Counted from the stretch's first letter, positions 24,701 to 38,738 are shown. The stretch is 64,000 bases of DNA from Odiellus spinosus (GCA_963920705.1 OY987231.1:21925024-21989023), one strand, 5' to 3'. Numbers and translations are program-made. Notes: a model not told the origin generated them from the sequence alone.

Positions 24701-27198
24701 TTAACACAATTTAAATGATCTGCTCTATTATAATAGAGTAGTCGTAAACTTAAATATTTCTAAAACTTTAATTAAGTGTAAACTGTCTTGTAATGAAATT
24801 TAATTTCATTCCGTGAAGTGCTTTCACTAATTATCCGTATAGTTTACCTTTTCCCTGGCTTTAAACAACTCGATTGTGTTTCTTGAAACATTAATGAAGG
24901 TATAGTGCGCTTGTTTCAAGAGATGCTCTAAATTTTAATCAATAGTTTCGAACGTAAATTGGGCGCAACGTCCACGTTAATTTATAGATTGTTAGCTTAG
25001 ATATAAATATAGTAGATTGAATTCTAGTGATTTTCTGTTGAATAGTTTATGCTTTAAGGAAACAATCAAAATTGATCGATAAATATTTAAAGTCACCATT
25101 CAAAATTTTCCACCTCAAGATTGAATCGTTTTTAAGAAACTTCAAAATTAAAATGACAAATATAAATAGTTTTTTTTTTTCAGCTTGATAGCGTAGACAT
25201 TTCTTTAATGTGATACCGCTCGAAAGCAACCTTATCACGTGTCAGAATGTTTGCTTTCCAAAATTCATTTTAACTTTTGTTGTAAAAGTTTTTATGCCAT
25301 ATGAAAATATATATATTGAATCATTTTTCATCGATCTTGTCGAAAATTCTACTTAAATTCAATTTGGATTTCGTTTCAGTATCAAATTTAATTTAATTTA
25401 TTCAATATCAAATATTTAAGGCATATAAGTTAAAAATTATACCACAAGCTTTTGCACTAAAATATTGTTTAAGCACAATTTAAAAGCTTAAAACCTTAAT
25501 TTTGCGCAACAATAAATGACGGGCGTTTACTGTTTTAAGAGGTCATAAACCATACATCTAAAGAAGGTTCAAAAATTTTAAGTTTTATAAAAAAATAAGG
25601 GTTAAAATTTAACTCGCCCACACTTTCTCAACATTTTCACCAAAATATTGGTTTTATACTATAGTAGATAACGTACCAGCGAAACTAAGAGCGTATTAAT
25701 ACACAATAATAATATTCATAGACAATGAAAGTAGATTTTTTAAACAACTCTTCACTGGGAATTCGTACGATATGTTCAGGGCGTTTTATTTTCAGTATTC
25801 GTCTTTCAAACCTCAGTAGGCCCAAAATTATCACAATTATTATTACGTCCGGTTAGGCTAATAATTAACGAATTTTCTTGTTAGGCTTTATAGCTAATAC
25901 ATTATTTTACGATTTATAAGTGAGAGCTTTCTACCAACTAATACGACCTTCCTCATTTTCTCGACGAGCTGCTTAAGATATCGGGGGCGTAAGTCTGGGA
26001 TCAGCGAGTCTTAAGAATGTTCTAGCTTTATACGGTTCGCGTAAGACGCTGATACCTGCAGAAACAATGACCCACTAAGCTTGTTCAATTCTCTTATAAA
26101 TTCGAATTAAGTTTTATGTTCGTACTCTACCATGTGTAAATTAAAATAAACACGGTTTAATTAGCGAAATATTTATTACGAAATTTATTTCCTTTCTATA
26201 AGCATAGGCGTTTTTTTTTTTTTTTTGGAAAAAATTGGATTTGTAGGTGCTAAAGAACGGTCTACCGTTAATTTTAAACGTCTTAAATTTTTAATTATTA
26301 AAGATTTAAATGAAGGGTTGAGGTAATTAATGTTAATGTTTAGTGCCGTGTAACGGAATTTTTAAAGTTTGTTGAATTATTTTGACAGTTCAGTGACGTT
26401 TCTTTATTTTGGGCGTCTATATTCAGCTGACGTCACTTCTGTCCCTAATTCGCTAATTAGAAATGAACAAATATTTATTTTCACGTTAATTTAATATAAA
26501 GATGGTTACGTAATATCGAAAAATTTTTGTCATTCTTTGATTCTACTTTAAGATCATCATCACCTCCATAAACTAAGATATTCTTCAAATAGCTAATGGA
26601 AAGCAAAATGGTGACGAAGTTTAACCTCCATCGTTGACATTTAAACTAACCTCAAAAGGTTCCTTAAACACCAAAAATCCAAATATTTCTTGAAAAACAT
26701 TTCTCTGTGTTCATTGTTTACAGCAAGGGGTGCTGAACTATTGTGATGAAGTGTCTTAGCCTTAAACCCGTGACTTTTCGTGCGAAGCCTGGCAATTAAA
26801 AAAAAAAAATGTGGGTCTATTAGTTGAATCTTCTTAATGGTTAAAGAATAGTGCGCGAGAGCTCTGAATTTTTTCTCTCTCTTTAATCTTAAAGGTTATT
26901 ACGTGAATGGAACAATACCAATTTTTCTTCTAAACCAAAGACAATTAAGGTCGGCGACCCGTTAGACCCCTTTTTTTCGGAACTAGTTTGAATTTTATAG
27001 TATATGTATATGCCAGAATCGTAATGTTACAGTACGAGGAAGAGAGTGAGTTGAAAAATGATGAAATTAAAGTTTAGGAGACTCGATTTTAATTAAAGTG
27101 AATCTGTCACAATTTTTTGATTTTCTAATGCCTATGGATTATGTTTTAGTTTTGTCAAACTATTGAAACGCCATATTCAATATTTTATCTGGTTTGAC
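24701..27198. other. Gene-free AT-rich DNA
   Basis: Homopolymer T near 26212-26227. A family D scrap (AACCTTATCACGTGTCAGAA) lies near 25230. No gene supported. Confidence 0.5.
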
Positions 27199-27536
27199 CA
27201 GAAGCCGATGAAACCCTCCTTTGAAGTCTACTACTCCAATGTTCCATATAGCGCGCCTCTCTGTATGGGTAAAATTCCCAATTTTACGAGTTAGAAGGGG
27301 TCCTACTTCATACCCCTCTGTCTACGGAAAATTGGAAATTCTCTCTCTCCACAAACGACGACGTTTTTTGGACGAACTCCAAGGCTGCTAGAGATATTCG
27401 CTCGACGAGCTCCCGCTCCGAAAACATCTACCGTTAGGAGGCGTACGAATCGCGCCTTTTGAGAATAACCCATACAGAGAGGGGTAGACAAGACCCGGGA
27501 GTAATAGACTTCAAAGGAGGGTTTCATCGGCTTCTG
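27199..27536 (-). mobile_element. Family A MITE, copy 2
   Basis: 338 bases, full length, reverse orientation. Both arms start CAGAAGCCGATGAAACCCTC and extend about 38 bases; a second inverted pair CCTCTCTGTATGGGT lies further in. An exact 7-bp duplication GTTTGAC flanks it (27192-27198 and 27537-27543). Confidence 0.95.
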
Positions 27537-27599
27537 GTTTGACGCATTCATCAGAAACTTAAAAATTAAAATGAATTTTTTTTCTGATATATATTTGTG

Positions 27600-27893
27600 G
27601 ATCGTAATTTTCGTTAATTTTCGTACGAATGGTAGGACTTCCTGGATTAAGTAATTTCACGAAATCGACCGCGCGAAAGCGACCTTATCACGTGCTAGAA
27701 CGCGTGAGAATCAACTGCATGTAGACTCTACCATAGTTATGACGTAATATTGCTGAGAATTTTTATTTTGAAAAATTCGAAAAATGGCGATTATAAAAAA
27801 TTTATTTTTATATATTTTTTTATTGTTTTTTAACGATTTTTCTGGAAATTCTATTCCATTTTATGTTCATGAAAAATCCACGTCAGCCTCACT
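27600..27893 (+). mobile_element. Family D element, right-end copy
   Basis: Contains both D segments (GGTAGGACTTCC...CACGTGCTAGAACG and CATAGTTATGACGTAATATTG) and ends CAGCCTCACT before TTAC. The left terminus could not be placed. Confidence 0.65.
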
Positions 27894-28640
27894 TTACAGA
27901 AAAACTCCATTTTCAAATTTTTATTACATACTTAGTACCTAGATGTATCGCCTTTATAAAAAGGTTAACTCGAAAAAAATGATTTGAAAGTTTAGAACCA
28001 AGATAATTGATATATTTAATTGTTAATTAATTTTAAAACAATTGACGTATGCAATATTATCTGGGTTCCATAATTTGTTTCCAAGCGCTTCGGGTTAAAT
28101 ATAAATTAGTGCGTATAGGTATGTAATGTAATGAGTTAAGAAAAGTATATTTTTTTATTTTTTAATGAGGACGAAAGTATGAATTATTGCTTGTAAGATC
28201 TAATTAGGTTCATATACGTATAATTATCAATTATTCAAAAAGGAAAAGTCGAGTTTAATAAATTATTTAATTACGCTATTTCGGGCGAGTTTTATTGAAA
28301 TAATAATGTTCTAAAACTAATTATATTTTTAGAGTCTTAAAATGATCAACCTCCGTGTTAATTATAAATAATGTCATAATAATTGCGCTTTAGGTTTTAG
28401 AGGGCATTAGGTATGGCAGGAAAATATTGGTTCAGGAAAATCATCTCCCATATTTTGACCTCTAGTTATAATTTAGTGATGTTTAGTTCCTGGTTTGTGG
28501 TACTGAATAAAACCCAAGACCTGTCTTGAAAATTCTGGTTTTACAATACGACTCTCTGTCGGTGTAATTTAATTGATTGATCGTGAGTTTTATAACGAAA
28601 ATCTTTAGACCTTGAAACAGTATAGCATATCTTTTAATAA

Positions 28641-29749
28641 TTTAGTTCGAGGCTTTATCGAGGTTTAGTTCGGGGCTTGATCGAGGTTTAGTTCGGGGCT
28701 TGATCGAGGTTTAGTTCGGGGCTTGATCGAGGTTTAGTTCTGGGCTTGATCGAGATTTATTTCGGGGGTTGATCGAGATTTATTTCGGGGGTTGATCGAG
28801 ATTTATTTCGGGGGTTGATCGAGATTTATTTCGGGGGTTGATCGAGATTTATTTCGGGGGTTGATCGAGATTTATTTCGGGGGTTGATCGAGATTTATTT
28901 CGGGGGTTGATCGAGATTTATTTCGGGGCTTGATCGAGATTTATTTCGGGGCTTGATCGAGATTTATTTCGGGGCTTGATCGAGATTTATTTCGGGGCTT
29001 GATCGAGGTTTAGTTCTGGGCTTGATCGAGGTTTAGTTCTGGGCTTGATCGAGGTTTAGTTCTGGGCTTGATCGAGGTTTAGTTCTGGGCTTGATCGAGG
29101 TTTAGTTCTGGGCTTGATCGAGGTTTAGTTCTGGGCTTGATCGAGGTTTAGTTCGGGGCTTGATCGAGGTTTATTTCGGGGCTTGATCGAGGTTTATTTC
29201 GGGGCTTGATCGAGGTTTATTTCGGGGCTTGATCGAGGTTTATTTCGGGGCTTGATCGAGGTTTATTTCGGGGCTTGATCGAGGTTTATTTCGGGGCTTG
29301 ATCGAGGTTTATTTCGGGGCTTGATCGAGGTTTATTTCGGGGCTTGATCGAGGTTTATTTCGGGGCTTGATCGAGGTTTATTTCGGGGCTTGATCGAGGT
29401 TTATTTCGGGGCTTGATCGAGATTTATTTCGGGGCTTGATCGAGGTTTATTTCGGGGCTTGATCGAGGTTTATTTCGGGGCTTGATCGAGGTTTATTTCG
29501 GGGCTTGATCGAGGTTTATTTCGGGGCTTGATCGAGGTTTATTTCGGGGCTTGATCGAGGTTTATTTCGGGGCTTGATCGAGGTTTATTTCGGGGCTTGA
29601 TCGAGGTTTATTTCGGGGCTTGATCGAGGTTTATTTCGGGGCTTGATCGGGATTTAGTTCGGGGCTTGATCGGGATTTAGTTCGGGGCTTGATCGAGGTT
29701 TAGTTCGAGGTTTAGTTCGAGGTTTGATCGGGGTTTAGTTCGGGGCTTG
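28641..29749 (+). repeat. 23-bp minisatellite, 1.1 kb
   Basis: About 48 units of GATCGAGGTTTATTTCGGGG then CTT. Point variants run in contiguous blocks: TTAGTTCGGGGCTT, TTAGTTCTGGGCTT, GAGATTTATTTCGGGGGTT, and the major form. This layout indicates local expansion of successive variants. Confidence 0.95.
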
Positions 29750-31149
29750 CGTTATTTTTTTGTTTAAGCTCTGTGTTATGGCATAGCTTAGCACATTTGT
29801 GAGGTTTAGTTGAAGTCCAAATCTTGTCGCTCCTGGACAAGGCTCTCATTAAGACTATAGAATAAACAAGTCAAGAAAGTTTCGTTAGAGAAACACAAGT
29901 TATATAGTAGAAACTTTTTTTACGCGTGGTATTAAGTCTGTCTCATAAACTTTTCTATAAATGTCATTCCGTTTTCTCTTTAAAAACATATCTCCTATAG
30001 TTTAATTTATAAGCTATATACTTATGGTTATGCTTAATGCCTTCCATATAACTCAGCATTACTGTCAAATTTATCTTGTAAATCTTCAACATTTATGAAG
30101 ATGCGATGAAACTACGCAAAAATATTAAAAGTAAATGCTATCTTTCTAATATTACAATAAAATATAATACATCTATACAATACTTCTATCCTCGATACCC
30201 TAGGCTCTCTGTAAATCTCCCTCAAGGAGTCAAGGCGTGTAATAACCAAAAAATGGCTCTCATTTTGCATACGAGAAAAAAACACGTTTACATCATGCAA
30301 ATTAGAAACATTATTTATGAAGATTAGCAACGTATAGATCGTGCATCCAGTTTATTGTTTATTTGAACATCTACATACAGTAATAAGAATAATAGCACTC
30401 TTAGGCCGTTATTTTATTCCTCTTTTCCAGAGGAGATTGACTAATTGGCATTAAAGATGCGTCCCGAATTCGTAGCTAACCCGTTACCGCTCCAGATTAT
30501 GCCTTAATGATATTCTCAGCGGTGGAAACCGGTGTGGAAGATAAATTTCATTAATGTAATTCGACCTCGTCTAAGTTCACTCGTCTCTTAGACGCTTAAT
30601 CCTTATTCTAAGACGCTAAAAATATATCCATATTCTATTTCTAAATCCTGAAGGTTTTAAATAGTATATTAAAACTATTTATATTTTATTATTCATTTTA
30701 TGGAAGTAGGATTTAATAGGAGGGAGACATGACTTGAAAGTAGGACTCGACGCCAAGATGAAATAAATACCATACTTGAGTGTTTTAATATCATATTTTT
30801 TTATGGTTACTAATTGGATACAATATTACGGGACAAATACCGGCTCATCTATTTTCTGTGTCAGGTGGGAAAACCCCTTTTTAACTTTTAGCCGTTTGTC
30901 TCTAATTATTAATTGAGCGCTCGAGCTAGATTAAAAATATGAGAGATTTCACGCGACCGTGTAATCACCCCAATTTTGTGTCACCAAGTGTATTGAAAAT
31001 TATAGGGTTTATACGTGTTTTTAAATATTTTTCATTAAGTTAAATGGAAGGTGAAATAGTTGTTTTTTATCTGAAAAACTTGTCTTGGAATTTTCCTCAA
31101 GGGTCGCTAAATGGATTGAAAAATAAATCTTCAACGCGGTCCGGGTCAT
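29750..31149. other. Gene-free AT-rich DNA
   Basis: No gene or element supported. Confidence 0.5.
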
Positions 31150-31506
31150 TTCAAAATTGACCCCAATTATTATATAACGGTAGCGGGATTTAAAAATTTA
31201 TATGAAAGGTCGGGGGATAAGAAAATTGACCTCATAGGCAAAGGAATTGTAAAATTGATCTTTAAAATTCTCGGATGCCTTCAGAGTTAGGTCGTTAGAT
31301 TGGAAAATTGACCTCAAAGGTCGGGGGAAAAGAAAATTGACCTCAAGGGACAGGATTTAAGGAAATTGACCTCAAAAGGGAAAGGTAATGGAAAGTTGAG
31401 CTTCAATGTTCCCTGATTCCTCCAAAGATCCTTGGATTGGTAAATTGACCTCAAAGGTCGGGGGATAAGAATATTGACCTCAAAAGTCGTGGGTTGGAAA
31501 AATAAC
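31150..31506 (+). repeat. Degenerate tandem repeat of about 30 bp
   Basis: Repeated AAATTGACCTCAAAGGTCGG with GGGATAAGA linkers, irregular spacing and many differences. A minus-strand 64-codon frame over it is a by-product. Confidence 0.75.
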
Positions 31507-34500
31507 AAAAAAATAGAAAAATTTATCTCGAAGCCAAAAATCAGATGAAAGTCAGAAAATTTTTATATTTTTTTAAGCCTGAGAGTTATAGAAATGGAAA
31601 TAATAACTCCTGAAGTCAAAGAAATATTCAAAAATCTGAGATTTACCTACAAAAATAAATTATATCAAAAATAATTATCTAGATCCCCTTTATGAATCGT
31701 TATATATTTTAATTAATTTCGCATTTTATTTTATTTTGGGCGGGGGGTGGCGTATACCCGAATCTCTAAGACCAAGTGCTTGAAATAACTAATCATCCGT
31801 GTTGCGAATCTTCGCAGTAAGTGTTAAACTCAAATTTAGCGGAGCAAATTCGTTAAGATCTTATATTAGTTTGAAGAAAGTTCATTGCAACGATGGTAAA
31901 ATATGGTCACGATATATTTTATGGGTTGCTTTATTATTTTCTAATGATTGCGTAAAGTTTATAAGTTCTTTTACAAAATACGTTCTGACCTATTTAGAGT
32001 TTATTATTTACAGAATACCGTAAATTATACCTGTAACTTTTTAAAACCATTATGAAGTTTTAGTCCGTAAGTCTTACGTATTACCGAACTATGATTAAGT
32101 TGCGTTTTAAGAGGTATTTCGATTTCTCAAGAAAAAACTTAGGAAGTACTTAATCCTGATCTACATAAGTATTGTATATTTTTAAGGAAAGTAAGGGATT
32201 TAGTTCTGTATAAGAAATATTGGCATTATCTCTATGACATTTTTACGGCTTGGTTTTTAAATGGGCAATCAAATGAACATAAACTTAGATAAAATATTGG
32301 AGGTATTATTTTAAATAACCTTTACGCAAAAGCAGCTCCAAGTCTAATTCAAGATTATGAATATAAATCTTTCTATTATTATATTTAAGTTTTGTTATAA
32401 ATTTAAACAGAGCATTCGTGGCTTTTTAGAGTTATTTATATTTTATTAGTTATTTTGATTTAAAATTTATTTCAAAATACCATTTTTATTATTTTATATA
32501 AAAAAAAATTAATTTTGAAATTCAGTTATTGAGGCTAGTTTTTAGCCAGCCATTTATGCAGTTGTAAACTATTTTCTTCCGTTAAACGGAAAATTACAAG
32601 ACTAGTTTTTCCGCGATCTTGGCGGAGTTTTATTTTTGTCTGCAAAAATTCCTAAATGAAAATAGACTATAGAATATTATTAAATTTATTTACGAGTCTG
32701 CTACTTCGTTGTTAATTAACATAAAAACATTTAGAGATATAAAATTTGAATACGCCCTTTTAATCGTATTATAAGACTAAAATTATGATCATTATGGGAA
32801 AAAGGATGGACAGCCTAACTTTAAGACATTTTATTTAAAAAACCTTTGGAAGAGCTTAAGTTTTTATTAACTACGAGTAGCTGTCTCGTAAATTAATTTA
32901 AAAAAATATTTTTACTTTAATCACTATGGTCAATAATTTTAGTGTAAAGGATGAAAATAAAAGCTACTATAGTTTTTTTTTAGAAACTTGATAGCATAGC
33001 TTGATGTTTTCCCGCAAATATCAATCCATACGCATCATATAGAAGAAGCTGATTTTGATTAATACACGATATTAACCCCCATAGGGAAAAGTAGTTTTAC
33101 ACTATTCAATCTTTATTTTTTCTATTTTTCATGTTTTTAAACAGTTATTATAACCTTGAAGGTATATTATTGGAACCGGTTTAAACTCTATTTAGGTGAG
33201 ATTGTTTTATTTCTCGAAATGTTTCCTCGTCAGCCTTGGGGACGTCATTAATTTCGACTTGAAGTTTAAAGTTTTTTCAGACGACGAATATCACTTTCGT
33301 TGTGGGAATTTCCCCCATGTTTTTGGGGAAAAATGTTTTTAACGCGACGTGATTTTAAGTTTTTGATTAGAGAATAAAAATAACTCTTAGCCAGTTAGCA
33401 ACACGCGTACCAGGATAACATTGACATTGAACTTTAAGGCGTTGCCAAACTTGTAGTATTTCAACACTGTGTTACAAATTTCGAGTTTTTAACTAAGAAC
33501 ATGAAAATGGCAGTCGATCAAACGTGGCCAAATAATATTTGGAATTCAGTTTCTAAAAACGCGTCTACCACTCTACCCAAATAAGTAAAACTTGGCTGCC
33601 TAGCTCGACGATCTAGGCGAGCACGAGCCGTATTTTTTTTAATATTTGTTATTTAAATTATAAGGAATCCTTAAAATATCACTTATTTGGTTGCATTCTC
33701 CCTTTAAATGAATTGGTTTTATTTTTTTATTTTGTGAGCGATATTTTCACTTTTTGTTCCTGAAATAGTTTTATGTTGGTAATAAATTGTTTGCTATTCC
33801 GAGAGTTCCTTCAATTTTTCTCAAGCTATTATATAACGGTGGAAATTGGTGCCTTTATCCTCGTCTGCATGCTTCTGTTTACGCGTGTTCTCGCTCTAAA
33901 AACGGCGATTTCATGTATACACATATATAACCCAAATATGCCTTTTACGAGATCTTCCAAACATCCTTTCGCTGTACGAGTTGGGATATTTTTTAATCGA
34001 TTTCATCTTGATTTGACAGCGAGTACTAAGCTATATGATGTATATCCAGTTTCTTTGTCATGTAAAGGAAGCCAAACTTTAGTAGCGCATCCAAATTAAA
34101 TTGGCTATAGGGATAGCGGATGTTGGAGAAAAGAGAAATGCGCTTGTTTAAAACTTTAAAGCTTACTAATTTCTCTACCTTAAGCTTCATTTGTGTTAAT
34201 GTATGGACTAAGAAAAAAATCTAAACCTTTTATATTTTAGAATTTGGATTATCGGAGTAATAAATAATCGAACCAACTTCTTAAATATTTTATGAAAGTT
34301 AAAGGGAATATGAATTGGTTTTTAATTTATTTATTCTGACATTTCGCTCGATTGCAAGCCAGTTTTTCTAGCTAAAAATAAAAGTTAGTGCGCGGCGAAA
34401 TATAGATATAAATAAATCAGTTTGGGTAATGAAAAAATCTTCAAAATATGTTTCATTATATATTTGATATTTTGCTAATGATTAACATTAATTGGAACAT

Positions 34501-36149
34501 TAAAGTATGGACGATAATCTTCACAAGTACTTTTAGGAAAAAGACCCCTCAAAAGCGACCTTAGTGATGACGAAGTAATAATACACAAAATTTTCATCTT
34601 TCGGAAATAATTTTAGGAAAAAAATAGATTTTAAATAATGTTTTCGTTTTCACCGTACCTTTAAAATAATCAATAAATTATTGAAATCTGCAGCTATCAT
34701 TCACTTCCGTTCTATAATATCCCCTTTATCTCTTCGTTACACACCATTAATTATATTTTTTTATCAAAATTACGTTTTAAACGCTTTGTTATTAAATATT
34801 ATATATTACATATATTATATAACTTTAATCGAAATTAAGGAATTTAAAGCCCGGCCGTATCTTATATATATTGTAGCCACCTTTTTTAAGAGATAAAAAA
34901 TTTGATGACCCAAATAGACGAAATAATAATAGGCCAGTGTTTAATATCATAGCGCTCCATATCAATTATAAGGTATACGGATTAAATAGGCAACTCGCTT
35001 CGATAGCCGGAACGTTTTACGCGTTCCGATTTCGCATCTTGTATTGGGAGACCGGACTCCTTTACGATATAACCAAGTCTTGAAGTAAATTTGTTTTATA
35101 AGCCATTGGGAATGTCACAAGTGGAGCGTAACGATAAAAACCTGAACTGCAGGCTAATATGGTTAAAGGAAACGTAAAAACTAGATTATCGATTGGAATA
35201 CAAAAGATATTCCGTTAAAAGTTAATTATTATTCGACAGAATTAAGCATCAATCATGATGACGTACTATGCCTTGGATCTTGAAGGCACATCATTGTTTA
35301 AAAATAAGAATTCTGGATATGTCTGAACAATACGCCTAGTTTGATTATGACTTTGTACATTATATCATCCAAGCGTTCGCCGCATTTCGGTAAAAGTCGG
35401 TAAATTCCTAATTGCAGGCTGGGTGTCAGCATTTACGTTTCCTTCGCGAAGTTCGCGAACCAAATTTATATTAACCTAGAGTTAATGTTACTGTTAAAAC
35501 GCTTAAACATGGTATGTGTATAGTTGTGCAAATCGTGAAATATAGAAAACACTATTTTGAATATAATTCACACACACACACACACCTCGCGATTTAATGA
35601 TCCGTGAAGAATAGTATTGGTACAAGGCTATAACTTCTCCCCATTTTTAAGTTCGTTTAAATCGTATCGGAATTTTAAGTTTGTGCCGCTAAGAATCGGC
35701 TATATTCTTAGGGTGCCATTTTACAAAAAAAAAAAGTGAAATAAAAAAACTAGTTTATTCGCGAACTTTGAGAAAATATTAGATCGTTTATTTAATATTC
35801 CTGCAAGAATATAGAAGGTACCAGGAACGTCAAGGTTTCTTTATCTTTATTAAATTGAGATTTGATGATATTACAATGGCTTTTTATTTTCGCTTCTAGG
35901 GTAGCATTATTTAATATTTATGTTTTTTTACATAAATATGACCGAAATGTCTTAGTTTCGTCGTAAAATTCCTGGAAATAAATGCACCTTTGCTTAAATA
36001 GGGCTGAATTCTAATTATTATAGTATACGGTAAATAAAATTTCGTGCGTCAAAATAACGTACATTTTCGAAACACTAGAGGGTCTTTGTTTCGAAGAATT
36101 TAAATGATATTTTTACGATAGTAAAATTTTCGTTTCCGATACAATTTAA
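31507..36149. other. Gene-free AT-rich DNA
   Basis: Contains a family C right end at about 33660-33708 (GGTTGCATTCTCCCTTTAA), a family D fragment at 34515-34600, and a short (CA)n run at about 35568-35585. The 108-codon frame at 33773-34099 shows no domain. Confidence 0.5.
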
Positions 36150-36500
36150 AGGGAGAATGCAACCAAACAACGAGTGAAATTCAATCGATTCCTTATCATT
36201 TAAATATGCCTAATCCACCGGTAAAAAAATGCAAACAAATATTAAACTAGAAATAAATTTAAAACTTACTCCGAAATGATGGATCATCGACCAATGAGCA
36301 AAGGCTAATCTTTAAGGCGATATCTCCGTGTGACTTACAATAACATTCGATTGGTCCATGACCCATCAACGCCAATAAATTCAGGATGTAAATTAATCCA
36401 GCTAAGCCTATTTCTAGTTTAATATTGGTTTTTAATTTATTTACCGGTGGACTAGACCTTTTTTAAACAGCTTAAAAAAAATTTGTTGTTTAACCAAGAA
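36150..36500. mobile_element. Family C MITE, right end lost
   Basis: Begins AGGGAGAATGCAACC after TTAA (36146-36149). The arms AAATATGCCTAATCCACCGG and CCGGTGGACTAGACC pair, but the outer part of the right arm has decayed beyond recognition. Confidence 0.7.
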
Positions 36501-36724
36501 TTTTACGCTTGAGTCTCATAGAAAAAGTTTCTAAAAATCTTCAGCACTTGAAGCAACTTCTAAATATAGTTTTAAATATGATATAATTAAAGTATTTATT
36601 CCTGTGTTAAAAATTGTGGCCTCCACAGGCTTCTCAACGATTAACTTCTGACAGTATTTTTAGACGTAATCTTTAAGAATTCGTGCAATTCTCTTTTGGT
36701 TTTCTAACGTCTCATTCCTAAAAG

Positions 36725-37061
36725 CAGAAGCCGATGAAACCCTCCTTTGAAGTCTATTACTCCCGGGTCTTGTCTACCCCTCTCTGTATGGGTTATTCTC
36801 AAAAGGCGCGATTCGTACGCCTCCTAACGGTAGATATTTTCGGAGCGGGAGTTCGTCGAGCGAACATCTCTAGCAGCCTTGGAGTTCGTCCAAAAACGTC
36901 GTCGTTTGTGGAGAGAGAGAATTTCCAATTTTCCGTAGACAGGGGGGGATGAAGTAGGACCCCTCCGATCTCGTAAAATTGAGAATTTTAACCATACAGA
37001 GAGGAGCGCTATATGGAACATTGGAGTAGTAGACTTCAAAGGAGGGTTTCATCGGCTTCTG
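36725..37061 (+). mobile_element. Family A MITE, copy 3
   Basis: 337 bases, full length, forward orientation. An exact 7-bp duplication CTAAAAG (36718-36724 and 37062-37068). Confidence 0.95.
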
Positions 37062-37425
37062 CTAAAAGTTAACGAACCGACATTACCTAGAAAATGTTAC
37101 GGAGTATATACAGCCGGGTGTGCTTTATGGAATTTCCAAGATTAAGTTGGATAAAGTAATGATTTACTAGGTGTATAATTCTGGTGTAAATTTGTATCGT
37201 GTTTAATTTCACACACGCCGAAATTTACATATGATCCTCAAGTTGGAAGGGAGTTTTCGACAAGGACATCGCAAATTTCAAATTAAGCGTTTAAAACCCA
37301 CAAGTATATAACCTCCCTTAAAATTGTCTATATTTTTCAAACACATGACGTCAAAGAAATAAGGCGGGGTTGACAGAAACAAAGGCGTCACTATCGTTAA
37401 CACCTAAACCTAGAAATTCATTTAA

Positions 37426-37857
37426 AGGGAGAATGCAACCTAACAACAAGTGATTTTTTATCGATTCATTATTGTTTAAATAGGTCTAATCCACTACTGA
37501 AAATATTTACAAACAAATATTAAACTGAAATAAATTTAAAACTTACCCTGAAAATAGGCTTAGTGGGATTCATGGAGATCCTGTTTTCCTCGCGTGTAAG
37601 GTCTATTGACCAATCGCGCGGGACGTAAGTCTCGTGGAGATCTCGCGTGAACGACGGGCCTTTGCTCATTGGTCGCTAGACCTTACACGGACGCGATTCA
37701 GGATCTCCATGAATCCCGCTAAGCCTATTTTCAGGGTAAGTTTTAAATTTATTTCTAGTTTAATATTTGTATTGTAAACTTTTTATCGATGGATTAGGCC
37801 TATTTAAACGATAAGGAATCGATAAAAAATCACTTGTAATTAGGTTGCATTCTCCCT
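37426..37857. mobile_element. Family C MITE, complete 432-base hairpin
   Basis: Ends are AGGGAGAATGCAACC and its complement, flanked by TTAA on both sides (37422-37425 and 37858-37861). The arms pair for about 160 bases, and the interior GTAAGGTCTATTGACCAAT also pairs with ATTGGTCGCTAGACCTTAC, so nearly the whole element folds on itself. The TTAA target suggests a piggyBac-like or Kolobok-like transposase. Confidence 0.88.
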
Positions 37858-38059
37858 TTAAAGGGACTGTGAACTGGAAAATGAAATAATAATAATAAAA
37901 AAAGAAGTAGAGGTCATTACTAACGTGTTTATGTTATGTTTTTAAGTTCATTACTAAAAAAACTAAAACTTCCTAGATATATTCGCTTAGTTCTTAGTTA
38001 TTGGTGACACTTGGACTACGCGAAAGTGTAAGTAAAGTATTTATAGATTCTTTTTAAAT

Positions 38060-38510
38060 AACAGTTTCCGATTCTAAACGAAAAACGTGGGGATGTTCCA
38101 TCTGTTTTTGATTTCGGACCGATCCTGCAGACGCGCGTTCTGTTAGACACTCCGTCGGGACAGATGAGGGATCTTTTTTCTATACTTTCGTGAGTCCCGA
38201 CATCATTTATAGTCTATCTTTTCGGATGACGATATTGAATATCGGTGGTGACTCAGTTACTCGTAGTGAGTTGCCGAGACTTTCACGTTTATAATGTTGG
38301 GGGGAAGTAGATTCTTGGCATACTACAGGGGGTGCTTCTGGTATAGTTTGGTGTCCTCATTTGGAAAGTATATACTCTCTCCACTCTAACGACTTTAGAC
38401 GTAACCGAGTAGTAACTTCATCTAGTTTTGCTTTCGTGGTCGCCTAGAATTTTTTTTTTCTTTTTCCTCTTGACTCTTTAAGTTTATGGGAAGCGGGAAA
38501 GGTTCTAAGA
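38060..38510 (+). promoter_or_regulatory. Candidate proximal leader or promoter of the cadherin
   Basis: Less AT-rich and repeat-free compared with its surroundings, lying a few hundred bases upstream of the coding exon. It contains ACTCAGTTACTC near 38250 (an arthropod TCAGT initiator core) and a possible donor GTGAGT at 38267. The acceptor at 38738 requires some upstream exon, and this is the nearest candidate. No direct evidence of transcription. Confidence 0.3.
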
Positions 38511-38738
38511 ATGGTTTACTAAAAACACGCGGGACACGCGAATGTGGTGACAAATAGGATAATATGCTTGGATAACTGTGTACCTTTTTGTTTATTTATG
38601 ATTTAACTTTATTTACGGTTCAATTACCAACGATTATAATAAGAAAGTAATTAAACTCGCGGTGTATTTGTAGCTTTTAAACGATTAAGTTAACGATTTT
38701 TCTTGTTATTTATACTTTATTTTTGTTTCTTTTATTAG

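Noticed and set aside
28641-29749. CRISPR-like appearance of regular repeats
   Set aside because: Units are contiguous with no unique spacers, no cas genes exist, and the DNA is eukaryotic.
33773-34099. 108-codon frame
   Set aside because: No domain, no splice signals and biased AT-driven composition; indistinguishable from chance.
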